Assembly: GCA_017404665.1 (NCBI GenBank)
Contig: JAFRBX010000011.1
Location: 1-64,000, forward strand
Length of the DNA stretch: 64,000 bases
DNA from: Ruminococcus sp.
GTDB taxonomy: Bacteria; Bacillota; Clostridia; Oscillospirales; Acutalibacteraceae
Reading direction: 5' to 3'
The position numbers were made by a program, and so were the translations under genes. Within the stretch, counting starts at the first letter, position 1, and every line of letters begins with the position of its first letter. Positions 25,525 through 34,258 of the stretch are shown here, piece after piece. The notes beneath the pieces were generated by a model. That model was not told the DNA's origin. It was given only the letters and a program-made list of their open reading frames with translations, and did not search any database.

Positions 25525-27714
25525 CTATCGGATCCTGATGATATCTAGCTGCCGCGAGGGATAATCCCCCGTCAATTGTTCAAAGGTGTAGCCCGCGTTC
25601 ATCAGCGCCGCGCCGTCGCATTCAAATTCTCCGTTGACCGAATACACCGCCTCGCTGTCCAGACCCTTGAGTCTGATATGGATCGGCGCAGAATTGGCGA
25701 GCGGATTGGTGACGACGATATTCAGCAGACTCCTGTACTTATCGGGGCTGACAAACTGCCATGCCACATAGTGAGAATGATCGGCGGAATTGCTCAGCCG
25801 ATAGTACTGACCGTTTTGGATGAGCGGCTGCAGCTCCTTGAAGCGGACGATCTGCTCCTTGATCTCAGCAAGCTCGTCGCCGCTGAGCTTCGTCAGATCG
25901 AGCTCATAGCCGAAGGTGCCGGACATCGCGACGGTTCCGCGGGTCGACAGCGGCGTAACACGCCCTGTCTGATGGTTGGGCACAGCCGATACATGCGCGC
26001 CGACCGCGCTGACGGGATAGCCGAACGAGGTTCCGTACTGGATGAACAGACGCGCGATCGCGTCGGTGTTATCCGAGCACCAGATCTGCGGATTATAATA
26101 GAGCATACCCGCGTCAAAACGTCCGCCGCCGCCTGCACAGCCCTCAAAGAGCACATCGGGGAAGGCGGAGGTCAGCCGCTCGTACAGTCTGTATAGACTG
26201 AGATAATAGCGGTGGGTGACTTCGCCCTGCCGCGCCGAGGGGGTAGAATGGGAATAGACGTCCGACAGCGAACGGTTGAAATCCCATTTGATATATTCGA
26301 TATGATATTTGTTCAGCAAGCCGGAGATCACGGTATACAGATACTCGTGAACCTCCTCTCTGGAGAGATCGAGCGCGAGCTGATTGCGGCTCATCATCGG
26401 CAGCCGGTTCGGAGCGGTCAGCGCCCAGTCGGGATGGGCGCGGTAGAGGTCCGAATCCTCGTTGACCATCTCCGGCTCGATCCATAAGCCGAATTTCAGT
26501 CCCAGATCGTTGACCTTCGCGATCAGTCCGTCGAGCCCGTTCGGGAGCTTCTCGGAATCGGGGATCCAGTCGCCCAGACCCGCGTTGTCATCCTTACGGT
26601 TCTTAAACCACCCGTCGTCCATGACGAACAGCTCGATCCCCAACTCGGCGGCGATACCCGCCATTTCTACCAGCTTATTCTCGTTGAGATCGAAGTAAGT
26701 TGCCTCCCAGTTGTTCACCAGCACGGGACGCTCGCTGAGCTGATACTTGCCGCGGCACACGTTATAGCGGATCACGCGGTGATAGCGGTGAGAGAGCTGC
26801 GTCAGACCGTCGGCGCAGGTGAGTATCACCTCGGGCGCGTGGAAGCTTGTCCCGGGAGAAAGCTCCCAGCGGAAACGGTCGTCGCTGACGCCCATCACGG
26901 CGCGGACGCTGTCGAACTGATCCAGCTCGATCTCTGTTTTATGGTTGCCGGAGTACATCAGCATCATGCCGTAGCATATGCCCGAATCCTCGGTGGCGGT
27001 ATGATCGCAGAGGATCACAAACGGATTGTGCTGATGGCTGGACATGCCTCTGCCCGACGAGAGCGTATGGATACCGTGGAAGAGCGGTACGCGCTCCGCC
27101 TGTCGCTCCATGCAGTGTCTGCCGTGGAAGTGAATCATATCCCATTTGCCGAACGGCAGCTCTAAGCAAACGGAGCACGCCTTGCGCAGCCATACGATCT
27201 CGCTGCCGGCGTTGATGATCTCGGCGGTGCGTGTGATCACATCCAGCTCGTCCAATACGCCGTAGTATAGCCTGACGCGGATGTTGGCGGCGGTATCGAG
27301 CAGGGTGACGATCAGCGTCTGCGCGCTGTCGTCTCCCTCATAAACGGAGGGAAGACCCGGAATCGCGTATTTGCCATCATGGATCTCGTGCGATTCATAG
27401 CGAAACTCTGCGCAGCGGCTGCCGTCCGAGCACGAAGCGCGGATGCTGGTGACCCTGAAATCGCCTACGCCGAAGGAGGTGTATTCCTGCGGCGTGGAAT
27501 CCAGCGAAAAGGCGCGGTCGTGGCGCATATCGTAAGGATTGCCTGAGAAGCCGTGATCGTAGGTCCTGTATTGATAGGATAAATCACGGCGGCCCGCCTT
27601 GGGTCCGTAATACAGGTGATGAAGATAGCCCAGCTCGTCGATCTTCATCTGATAAGAGGTCGATCGGGTTTCCAAAACAAACTGTTTGATTTTCTCAATA
27701 TATCTGATACTCAT
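25525..27714 (-). CDS. Alpha-galactosidase (GH36)
   Basis: The 729-residue protein is a full-length GH36 alpha-galactosidase: N-terminal beta-sandwich, TIM barrel and short C-terminal beta domain. Key segments are RPVLVNNWEATYFD, ELFVMDDGWF, GLKFGLWIEPEMVN, the nucleophile Asp in IKWDFNRSLSD (near residue 476) and the acid/base Asp in WCSDNTDAIARL (near 548). It releases alpha-1,6-linked galactose from melibiose, raffinose and stachyose. No signal peptide is present, so it acts on imported oligosaccharides. It starts 21 bases after the AraC-type regulator gene, with AGGAGCAGG upstream, and heads the catabolic genes down to amylosucrase. The raffinose-to-sucrose product fits the amylosucrase downstream. 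Confidence 0.95.
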   Translation of the reverse strand: MSIRYIEKIKQFVLETRSTSYQMKIDELGYLHHLYYGPKAGRRDLSYQYRTYDHGFSGNPYDMRHDRAFSLDSTPQEYTSFGVGDFRVTSIRASCSDGSRCAEFRYESHEIHDGKYAIPGLPSVYEGDDSAQTLIVTLLDTAANIRVRLYYGVLDELDVITRTAEIINAGSEIVWLRKACSVCLELPFGKWDMIHFHGRHCMERQAERVPLFHGIHTLSSGRGMSSHQHNPFVILCDHTATEDSGICYGMMLMYSGNHKTEIELDQFDSVRAVMGVSDDRFRWELSPGTSFHAPEVILTCADGLTQLSHRYHRVIRYNVCRGKYQLSERPVLVNNWEATYFDLNENKLVEMAGIAAELGIELFVMDDGWFKNRKDDNAGLGDWIPDSEKLPNGLDGLIAKVNDLGLKFGLWIEPEMVNEDSDLYRAHPDWALTAPNRLPMMSRNQLALDLSREEVHEYLYTVISGLLNKYHIEYIKWDFNRSLSDVYSHSTPSARQGEVTHRYYLSLYRLYERLTSAFPDVLFEGCAGGGGRFDAGMLYYNPQIWCSDNTDAIARLFIQYGTSFGYPVSAVGAHVSAVPNHQTGRVTPLSTRGTVAMSGTFGYELDLTKLSGDELAEIKEQIVRFKELQPLIQNGQYYRLSNSADHSHYVAWQFVSPDKYRSLLNIVVTNPLANSAPIHIRLKGLDSEAVYSVNGEFECDGAALMNAGYTFEQLTGDYPSRQLDIIRIR

Positions 27715-27735
27715 TTCAACCTGCTCCTTGTCTTT

Positions 27736-28629
27736 TTATTGACTGTCCTGCAGCTTATGCTGCTCACGATACGTGCGGGGACTGACGCCGTAATAGGATT
27801 TGAAGGTTTTTGAAAAGGTCAGCGGATTGTCGTAACCGACCTGACGGGAAATATCCTGAATCGGATTATTCGTTTCCAGCAGCAGCTTGCACGCCTGTTT
27901 CATACGGCACTGCAGCAGGTATTCCTGCGGCGAGATACCCATCTTCTTTTTAAAGATGGTCGTCAGATAGCTGCGGTGGATGCCGATAAACCGCGCGACG
28001 TCGCTGATCCGCACGGTCGCATAGTTTTCACTGATGAAGTTCACGGCGTACTCTACATAGAGATCGGTCGGATACTCATGCTTGACTCCGCTGTTTTCGG
28101 AAGCACAGTAGGAATCGATCGCCAGACTGATGTATTCCAGCAGATAGGCGGTGCGGTTGTAGATGTTGGACAGCTTCACCTCCGCCTGATTCAGCACCTT
28201 CAGCACCAGCGCGAGGAACTCCCGCTGATCGACATGACAGTCGAGCGCGTTGACGCCGTCTGAAAAGCCCGCCTTTTCGACACAAGCCTTTGCCTGTGTT
28301 CCGTCAAAGCTCATCCAGCAGTAGACCCACGGGTCATTGCTGTCGGCTTTATACCACGCATCCTCGCCGGGCTTTGTGAGGAACATCTGACCGAAGTGCA
28401 GATCAAGCACCCTGCCGTCTACGCTCAGCTGCCCCTTACCCTGCAAAATGACATGCAGATGGTAACCGGGGCGGCCGTCGGCATTGAAGCGGTAGTCCGG
28501 CAGACAATTCTCCACGCCGCACAGCGTCAGATACAATTCATCGGAAATATTCACCTGATACGCGATCGCGCGATATTTGGCTTCTTCATACTTACTGCCT
28601 TCATAGGTCGGAAACTTTTCCACTGTCAT
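27736..28629 (-). CDS. AraC-family transcriptional regulator of the sugar locus
   Basis: The protein has an N-terminal cupin-like sensing domain (GYHLHVILQGKGQLSVDG) and a C-terminal double HTH of AraC type (ISDVARFIGIHRSYLTTIFK and QDISRQVGYDNPLTFSKTFK). I place the start at ATG 28629 (297 residues). An upstream in-frame ATG at 28782 lies in the loop of the terminator of the permease gene and codes for unlikely sequence. The site before 28629 is poor (AGGTG touching the ATG), so another start between 28629 and 28700 is possible. It sits between the importer genes and the alpha-galactosidase and is probably an activator responding to an alpha-galactoside. Confidence 0.85.
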   Translation of the reverse strand: MTVEKFPTYEGSKYEEAKYRAIAYQVNISDELYLTLCGVENCLPDYRFNADGRPGYHLHVILQGKGQLSVDGRVLDLHFGQMFLTKPGEDAWYKADSNDPWVYCWMSFDGTQAKACVEKAGFSDGVNALDCHVDQREFLALVLKVLNQAEVKLSNIYNRTAYLLEYISLAIDSYCASENSGVKHEYPTDLYVEYAVNFISENYATVRISDVARFIGIHRSYLTTIFKKKMGISPQEYLLQCRMKQACKLLLETNNPIQDISRQVGYDNPLTFSKTFKSYYGVSPRTYREQHKLQDSQ

Positions 28630-28756
28630 CACCTGCGCTTTCTGTCGGAAATAATAGGATAAACGCTTATGAAAATCGGGTATACCGGCATGATCGGATT
28701 CGGGAAAGAAGGACTGCTTTGCGGAGCACACCCGATTTTCATAAGTATTTATAGTG

Positions 28757-28800
28757 TGAAAAGCAAAAGCCGGAGATATCACATCTGTAATACCTCCGGC
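28757..28800 (-). terminator. Intrinsic terminator after the importer permease genes
   Basis: GCCGGAG and CTCCGGC (28769-28775, 28794-28800) form a stem that on the minus strand is followed by TTTTGCTTTT. It lies 14 bases after the last permease gene. Confidence 0.8.
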
Positions 28801-28813
28801 ATTTCTATCATTA

Positions 28814-29656
28814 TCAGAGCTTACCGCCTGAGGTAGCTATACCTTCTACAAATTGTTTTTGGAAAATAACATAAATAACAATCATCGGTACAACTGCCAA
28901 AACAGCCGCTGCCATCATGGTAGGATAGTTGCTGCTGAACTGTCCCTGCATCTTAGCAAGACCTGCGGAAAGAGTGGTGGTATCCGCGTTGGTGCAGACG
29001 ATCATCGGCCACATCAGATCCTTGAACGCGAACAGCGCGGTGAAGATACCCAAGGATACCATCGACGATCTGGTCAGCGGCATCATGATGCGCAGAAAGC
29101 GCTGACCGATGTTGCAGCCGTCGATATCGGCAGCCTCTTCGAGGTCCTTCGGAAGGCCCTCATAGCCCGTCTTCAGCAGGTAGGTACCGAATGCGGTAAC
29201 GATACCCGGGAACACAAGACCCGTGATCGTATTCAGCAATCCCAGCTTACTGACCATCAGATACTGCGGAATGATGAAAATCTGGGCGGGGATCATCATC
29301 TGAACAAGAACCAGTCCGAAGAAGAAGTTCTTTCCCGGGAACTTCAGTCTGCCGAACGCGTAGCCCGCCATCGTCGCCGTCAGACAAGCGCAGACAACGC
29401 GGAACAGGATCATCAGCAGGGTGTTCTTATACAGGACGATAAAATTGTAGCTCTTCCATACCTCCGCGAAGTTCTCCCAGTGCCAGCCGTTGGCAGGGAA
29501 GATATAGAACGGATCGACGGAGATAGCTTCCTGATTTGTCTTTAAAGCTGTCAGTATCATCCACGCAAAGGGAACGAGCATGATGAATGCCATAATAATC
29601 AGCACGATGTACATGACAACTTTGCTTGCGATATTTCTTGCGCGAGCGCTTTGCAT
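28814..29656 (-). CDS. Carbohydrate ABC transporter permease (MalG type)
   Basis: The 280-residue protein has six membrane helices and the MalG-family EAA loop, here LPKDLEEAADIDGCNIGQRF, which docks to the ATPase. It is the second transmembrane subunit of a CUT1 importer. Together with the upstream permease, the binding protein at 30674 and the ATPase encoded at 32831, it would import di- or oligosaccharides. The next genes encode alpha-galactosidase and amylosucrase, so raffinose-type sugars are the most likely cargo (RafG/MsmG-like). It starts 17 bases after the first permease gene and ends before a clear terminator. Confidence 0.9.
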   Translation of the reverse strand: MQSARARNIASKVVMYIVLIIMAFIMLVPFAWMILTALKTNQEAISVDPFYIFPANGWHWENFAEVWKSYNFIVLYKNTLLMILFRVVCACLTATMAGYAFGRLKFPGKNFFFGLVLVQMMIPAQIFIIPQYLMVSKLGLLNTITGLVFPGIVTAFGTYLLKTGYEGLPKDLEEAADIDGCNIGQRFLRIMMPLTRSSMVSLGIFTALFAFKDLMWPMIVCTNADTTTLSAGLAKMQGQFSSNYPTMMAAAVLAVVPMIVIYVIFQKQFVEGIATSGGKL

Positions 29657-29673
29657 AACTCAATTCCCCTTTC

Positions 29674-30576
29674 TTAAGGATGATAAACCAATTTCTTTTC
29701 CGCACGCTGCAGGATGAAGGTCACGATCATGATGAAGATGACCAGGAACACAACGATCGTAGCGCCGTAGCCCTTGTTGCCGTTGGTGAACGCGTAGGTG
29801 TAGAAAAGATATACGATCGACTGGGTATTTTCGAGCGCGAGGTTGGTCTTATCCATGACCATGAACATCAGATCGAAGATGGTCAGCGCGCCGATGATAC
29901 GGGTCTGAACGATGAAGAAGGTGGTCGGCGAAAGCAGCGGAACGGTGATGTGGAAGAACTGGCGGATGCCGGTCGCGCCGTCGATTTCAGCCGCTTCATA
30001 GTAATCGCCCGGGATCTCCTGCAAGCCGGAGATGAACAGCACCATGTTGTAACCGATAACCGACCAGACGCCGATGATGCCGATAGAGACCCACGCGAGC
30101 TTAGGATCGGAGATCCACGCGACGTTGGTGCCCATCACGTTGTTCAGCAGACCGAACTGCTGGTTGTACAGCCACTTCCAGACCATGGCGACAGCCGCCG
30201 GGGCGCAGACCATGGGCAGGAAGAAGATAGTGCGGAACAGCGAGGTTCCCTTGAGCTTTTTGTTGAGGAACACCGCTAAAATCAGCGCGATCACAACGCC
30301 GAAGGGCACTTCGATCAGCGCGTACTTGATGGTATTCCAGAGCGAATGCCAGGTCTCGCCTGCGGCGAATACCTTTAGATAGTTAGCGAAACCTATAAAC
30401 GTATTGCCCTTGCCGAAGTCGCCGGTCTTGCAGAAGGACTGCCATACGGTGTCGATCGCGGGATAAAAGTTCAGTACGATCAGACCGATCATCGTCGGAG
30501 CGATAAAACACAATGCCCATACGGCTTCCCGTTTTTCTGCCTTGGTGCGTTTCTTCTTGAGCGCTTTCTGTTTCAT
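29674..30576 (-). CDS. Carbohydrate ABC transporter permease (MalF type)
   Basis: The 300-residue protein starts with a basic cytoplasmic tail (MKQKALKKKRTKAEKREAVW) followed by six membrane helices and the EAA loop IPGDYYEAAEIDGATGIRQF. It is the MalF-like subunit of the CUT1 importer whose other parts flank it. A hairpin in the 97-base gap to the upstream binding-protein gene probably lowers its expression relative to that gene, as is usual for these operons. Confidence 0.9.
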   Translation of the reverse strand: MKQKALKKKRTKAEKREAVWALCFIAPTMIGLIVLNFYPAIDTVWQSFCKTGDFGKGNTFIGFANYLKVFAAGETWHSLWNTIKYALIEVPFGVVIALILAVFLNKKLKGTSLFRTIFFLPMVCAPAAVAMVWKWLYNQQFGLLNNVMGTNVAWISDPKLAWVSIGIIGVWSVIGYNMVLFISGLQEIPGDYYEAAEIDGATGIRQFFHITVPLLSPTTFFIVQTRIIGALTIFDLMFMVMDKTNLALENTQSIVYLFYTYAFTNGNKGYGATIVVFLVIFIMIVTFILQRAEKKLVYHP

Positions 30577-30610
30577 AAGTCCCCTCCTTACTTTGGATTT
30601 TTTCGGATAT

Positions 30611-30635
30611 GAGCCGCGCCGCCGGGACGCGGCTC
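30611..30635 (-). terminator. Intercistronic hairpin between binding-protein and permease genes
   Basis: GAGCCGCG and CGCGGCTC pair around a 9-base GC-rich loop, 38 bases after the binding-protein stop. There is no T-run, so it more likely stabilises the upstream mRNA or attenuates read-through than fully terminates. Confidence 0.55.
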
Positions 30636-30673
30636 AACAGTATTAATGATAAAGAGTGTTTACGAAACAGCGA

Positions 30674-31987
30674 TTACTCGTTGGCAATTGCGTTTTCAAT
30701 GATGGTCTGAGCGTTATCGCAAGCGGTTGCCATCAGCTCAGCGTCATCGGGATTCTGCCACGGATCGAGGAACGCGCCTGCCTGCTGGAGAGCGTCTTCC
30801 CAAACGGTGGTGTTGCGGGTGTAGGGACGGAAGTAGAGGCTGTAATCCTCTGCCTTCAGGAAAGCGGAAACGTCCATGCCCTCAAAAGCATTGGCGAAAG
30901 CGTCGGAAACGCCGGTCATGCCGCCCATGGTAACGCCCAGCTCAGCCTGCTTGAGCTGACCCTCTTCGGAGCAGAAGTAGGAAATCAGGCTGTAGCAGCT
31001 GTCGGGATCGGCGGTGGAAGCAGCGGCAGCCCAGCCGAGGCCGTTATAAGCGGACCAGCGCTCGTCGGTCTCACAGGTGCCGTTACCGTTGCGATCGGCA
31101 TAAGGCAGCAGCGCCCATGCATAATCGTCGTGGAACTCAGCGGTGTAGAAGGAATTGATCATCCAGGAGCCCTGAGTGATCATGCCGACCTTGTTGGACT
31201 GGAACAGAGAGTCGGTGCCGGTCTCGGCGACAACGCTCTGCGGAGCGCCTACGGTGAGGAGCTTGCGCATCATTTCCATACCGGCCTTCGCTTCGTCGGA
31301 GCCGATGGTGGTGCCCTTGTGATCATCGGTGATGACCTTGCCGCCGTAAGCATAAACGAGGTTGTACCAGCCGTCCTGGTTGTTAGAGGTGTTCATCGCC
31401 ATACCGTAGATATCGCCGTTAGAGCCTTCGGTGATCGCCTTCGCGGCTTCATACATATCTTCCCATGTCCACTCGTCGGTTGGATAGTCTACTCCGTACT
31501 CGTCGAAGATCGCCTTGTTGTAGAGCAGAGCGATGGTGTCATGATCCTTCGGCAGCGCATAGATGTTGCCGTCGGAGCGGGTGTACAGATCCTTGACGCC
31601 CTCATAGTACTTGCTCATATCGAGACCTTCTTCATCGATATAATCGTTGAGCTTGAGGAGCAGATCGTTCTCCATGTACATCTGAGCGGTGTTCGAGTGC
31701 ATCCAGAACACGTCGGGCATCTGACCGCCGGAAGCGCCTGCTTCGAGAAGCGTCCAGTAGTTGTCCCAGTCGACGACTTCAACGTTGACCTTGACGCCGG
31801 AAGTCTCGGTCCACGCGTCGGCGATCTCCTGGATGCCGGCCTGCTGGTTGGAATCCCAGATGTTAACGGTGATCGTGCTTGCTTTTGAGCCGGAGCCGGA
31901 ATCACCGGAATCGCCGGAACCGCCGCACGCCGCCATCATGGTAGCAACCATCAGGATCGCGAGTAATAATGCTGCTAATTTTTTCAT
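30674..31987 (-). CDS. Carbohydrate ABC transporter substrate-binding lipoprotein
   Basis: The 437-residue protein has a lipoprotein signal peptide ending in a lipobox (MVATMMAACGGSGDSG; Cys21) and a family 1 extracellular solute-binding fold (ITVNIWDSNQQAGIQEIADA, DVFWMHSNTAQMYMENDLLL, KVGMITQGSWMINSF). It would sit on the outer face of the membrane and deliver sugar to the two permeases encoded next. Aromatic residues suited to sugar stacking are frequent. The ATG is preceded by AGGAGGAAATGAA. It is the first gene of the importer operon; the long AT-rich region upstream (31988-32830) must hold its promoter. Confidence 0.9.
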   Translation of the reverse strand: MKKLAALLLAILMVATMMAACGGSGDSGDSGSGSKASTITVNIWDSNQQAGIQEIADAWTETSGVKVNVEVVDWDNYWTLLEAGASGGQMPDVFWMHSNTAQMYMENDLLLKLNDYIDEEGLDMSKYYEGVKDLYTRSDGNIYALPKDHDTIALLYNKAIFDEYGVDYPTDEWTWEDMYEAAKAITEGSNGDIYGMAMNTSNNQDGWYNLVYAYGGKVITDDHKGTTIGSDEAKAGMEMMRKLLTVGAPQSVVAETGTDSLFQSNKVGMITQGSWMINSFYTAEFHDDYAWALLPYADRNGNGTCETDERWSAYNGLGWAAAASTADPDSCYSLISYFCSEEGQLKQAELGVTMGGMTGVSDAFANAFEGMDVSAFLKAEDYSLYFRPYTRNTTVWEDALQQAGAFLDPWQNPDDAELMATACDNAQTIIENAIANE

Positions 31988-32037
31988 TTCATTTCCTCCT
32001 GTTGAAAAATATTGTTATTTTGCACAAAGGTCACTAC

Positions 32038-32093
32038 CTATAGTGCATCACAGTGTCATTGTACAACTTAATGCAACATTTTTCTATAGTGCA
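32038..32093 (-). promoter_or_regulatory. Direct repeats CTATAGTGCA, candidate regulator binding sites
   Basis: CTATAGTGCA occurs at 32038-32047 and 32084-32093, 46 bases start to start, 51 to 106 bases upstream of the binding-protein gene. Between them, on the minus strand, TTGTAC and TATAGG could be -35 and -10 boxes with an 18-base spacer. Tandem same-strand half-sites of this kind suit an AraC-type activator. The assignment is inference. Confidence 0.4.
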
Positions 32094-32368
32094 ATGTCGT
32101 ATAAACATAGCTAAATGTTGTATTATCTTCAAAATTAATACATTACGCCTGTTTATCAAAAAAAAGTTCGACACTGTTTTATCTATATTGCATATATTTT
32201 TTAAAAATCTCATCACAAAACAGATAAATTCGACTGTGAATAATTTTCGTCGGATTACACAAAAGCAATTGATTTTTTTGTGCGTTTGTCCAAAGCCGTT
32301 TTATTCTTTAAAGCTGAAAAGCCCACTTTTTATGCGGAAAATCAACTGTATAATATGCACAAAAAGCG

Positions 32369-32395
32369 ATTGGTGTTTTCATGCAAAACACCAAT
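32369..32395. other. Perfect 11-bp hairpin ATTGGTGTTTT / AAAACACCAAT
   Basis: A 5-base loop separates perfect arms. Read on the minus strand it is followed by CGCTTTTTGTG, like an intrinsic terminator, but no gene precedes it on that strand. It may end a small RNA or be a protein-binding site. Confidence 0.4.
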
Positions 32396-32689
32396 TCGTT
32401 CTTGTGCGTTAAACAGCATTTTTGTGGTATCTAACATTTTAACATATTTAGATAACATCTGTCTATACTATTTTTTGTTTTTTTCCTATATTCTTAACAT
32501 GTCTGAAAGTATATTGTCGAATGTTGACTCGGTTCATGTCATTTCTTCATGTACTGTCAGCACATCATTTCAATGGCGCCGTTTCACTCCACAATATGAA
32601 CGGCGTACATCCGGAACGGAGGTTTTGTCAATCCCGCGTGACTTGCGGTGCGGCAGCGTGGAGACCTGTCGTAATGCGGAGTGATCCTT

Positions 32690-32734
32690 AGGCTCCCTTT
32701 CCTAAGGGAGCTGTCAGCGCGAGCTGACTGAGGG
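32690..32734. repeat. Short palindromic repeat (family A), GGCTCCC...GACTGAGGG
   Basis: CTCCCTTTCCTAAGGGAG is followed by CTGTCAGCGCGAGCTGAC, giving two adjacent hairpins, and by TGAGGG. The same arrangement with different loops occurs at 61726. It lies about 100 bases before the ATPase gene. Confidence 0.55.
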
Positions 32735-32830
32735 TTTGTTTTTATGACCGGACGTCGGCAGATACATCCCGATATAAACCGTTCGCCCGCGAGGCGGTAT
32801 CACGGAGGTTTTACCGTCAAAGTCGAGCTT

Positions 32831-33979
32831 ATGTCCGAAGTTATTTTAAAAGGAATCAAGAAGATCTATGACAACAAGGTGACTGCCGTACATGACGTCA
32901 ACCTGCACATTCAGGACAAGGAGTTCATTGTTCTGGTCGGTCCCTCCGGCTGCGGTAAGTCGACAACGCTCCGCATGGTGGCAGGGCTCGAGAGCATCTC
33001 CGAGGGCGAGCTGTACATCGACGGCAGCCTGATGAACGACATCGTGCCCAAGGACAGAGATATCGCGATGGTCTTCCAGAACTACGCCCTCTATCCGCAC
33101 ATGACCGTGCGCGACAACATGGCGTTCGCCTTAAAGCTCAAGAGAACTCCCAAAGCCCAGATCGACGAAAAGGTCAAGGAGGTTGCCAACATCCTCGGCA
33201 TCACTCAGTATCTGGACAGAAAGCCCAAGGCTCTCTCCGGCGGTCAGCGCCAGCGCGTCGCCATCGGCAGAGCGATGGTCAGAAACCCCAAGGTATTCCT
33301 GATGGACGAGCCCTTGAGCAACCTTGACGCGAAGCTCCGCAACGAAATGCGCGCCGAGATCATCAAGCTCAGACAGCGTATCGACACCACCTTTATGTAT
33401 GTAACACATGACCAGACCGAGGCTATGACGCTGGCGGACCGTATCGTCATCATGAAGGACGGCTACGTCAACCAGATCGGCACCCCGCAGGATCTGTTCA
33501 ATAAACCTGTCAATCTCTTTGTTGCCGGCTTCATCGGCATGCCGGTCATGAACTTCTTCAAGGGCAGTAAGCTGCTGCTCGAAAACGGCGTATACTATGC
33601 CGAGATCCGCGGCGAGAAGTTCAAGCTCAGCGACTTCCAGCAGAAGGCACTCAAGTCCAAGGACGCCAAGCCCGGCGCTATCGTAGCGGGTATCCGTCCT
33701 CAGCATATCACCGTCGGCTCCGGCAAGCTTTCCGCAAAGATCGAGGTCAGCGAGATGATGGGCACCGAATACAATATCCACGCGAAGAGCGGCGACGACA
33801 ACGTCGTAATGGTCATCCCCACCATCGGTCTCGGCGCTGACGTATCCATGGGAAAAACCATTCAGTTTGACGTCGATCCCGAGCTCATTCAGCTCTTCGA
33901 TGAAGAGAGCGGCAACAACCTCATCTGGTACGATGAAGAGTCCGCAAAGGCGAATGCTCCGGAGTGCGCTAAGTATTAA
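32831..33979 (+). CDS. msmX: Sugar ABC transporter ATP-binding protein (MsmX/UgpC type)
   Basis: The 382-residue protein has Walker A (VGPSGCGKSTTLRM), Q-loop region (MVFQNYALYPHMTV), signature (LSGGQRQRVAIGRAMV), Walker B (KVFLMDEPLSNLD), the H-loop (YVTHDQTEAM) and the C-terminal MalK-like regulatory OB domain. Such ATPases energise CUT1 importers and are often shared by several systems. It is encoded divergently from the importer genes. I start it at ATG 32831, where homology begins, although GGAGG lies 23 bases upstream and nothing better is closer. A terminator follows at 34089. Confidence 0.92.
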   Translation: MSEVILKGIKKIYDNKVTAVHDVNLHIQDKEFIVLVGPSGCGKSTTLRMVAGLESISEGELYIDGSLMNDIVPKDRDIAMVFQNYALYPHMTVRDNMAFALKLKRTPKAQIDEKVKEVANILGITQYLDRKPKALSGGQRQRVAIGRAMVRNPKVFLMDEPLSNLDAKLRNEMRAEIIKLRQRIDTTFMYVTHDQTEAMTLADRIVIMKDGYVNQIGTPQDLFNKPVNLFVAGFIGMPVMNFFKGSKLLLENGVYYAEIRGEKFKLSDFQQKALKSKDAKPGAIVAGIRPQHITVGSGKLSAKIEVSEMMGTEYNIHAKSGDDNVVMVIPTIGLGADVSMGKTIQFDVDPELIQLFDEESGNNLIWYDEESAKANAPECAKY

Positions 33980-34088
33980 TCCTGCGTTGATTGATTTGTT
34001 TGAGGTTATCCGGCGAAAATTGATCGGCGATCACATACGGCTTTCATGTTTTAGTCGTTTCTCCTTACACTGATGCATTCCTTTCTTC

Positions 34089-34126
34089 GAGTCCCAAACG
34101 GATCCCGATTCCGTTTGGGGCTCTTT
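34089..34126 (+). terminator. Intrinsic terminator after the transporter ATPase gene
   Basis: GAGTCCCAAACGG and CCGTTTGGGGCTC pair around a short loop and are followed by TTTATA. It lies about 110 bases after the stop. Confidence 0.8.
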
Positions 34127-34138
34127 ATACATAACAGT

Positions 34139-34182
34139 CATTGCGAGGGTTTGAACACGCGTGTTCAAACCGCTGCAATCCC
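34139..34182. repeat. CATTGCGAGGG...GCAATCCC repeat with perfect 24-bp palindrome (family D)
   Basis: CATTGCGAGGG (34139-34149) and GCAATCCC (34175-34182) flank a perfect 24-base palindrome (34148-34171, centre ACGCGT). The same outer words recur, in opposite orientation, at 53442-53477. Confidence 0.6.
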
Positions 34183-34258
34183 AACCGATTAAAATCCCCC
34201 GCGGCTTTTGTGCCGACATCGGGAAATCTTAACCCGACAGGAAATCGAGGTAACCACG

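Larger units (their letters stand above)
31988..32830. other. 843-bp AT-rich divergent intergenic region of the sugar locus
   Basis: No gene is convincing here. It separates the importer operon (minus) from the transporter ATPase gene (plus) and should hold both promoters. It contains a 10-bp direct repeat near the importer start (32038 and 32084), a perfect hairpin at 32369-32395, an inverted TATCTAA/TTAGATA pair at 32430-32455, and a family A repeat at 32690-32734. Its base composition is strikingly more AT-rich than the genes around it. Confidence 0.6.

Noticed and set aside
28630..28782. N-terminal extension of the AraC regulator
   Set aside because: Its ATG lies in the loop of the upstream terminator and the sequence is unlike AraC proteins.
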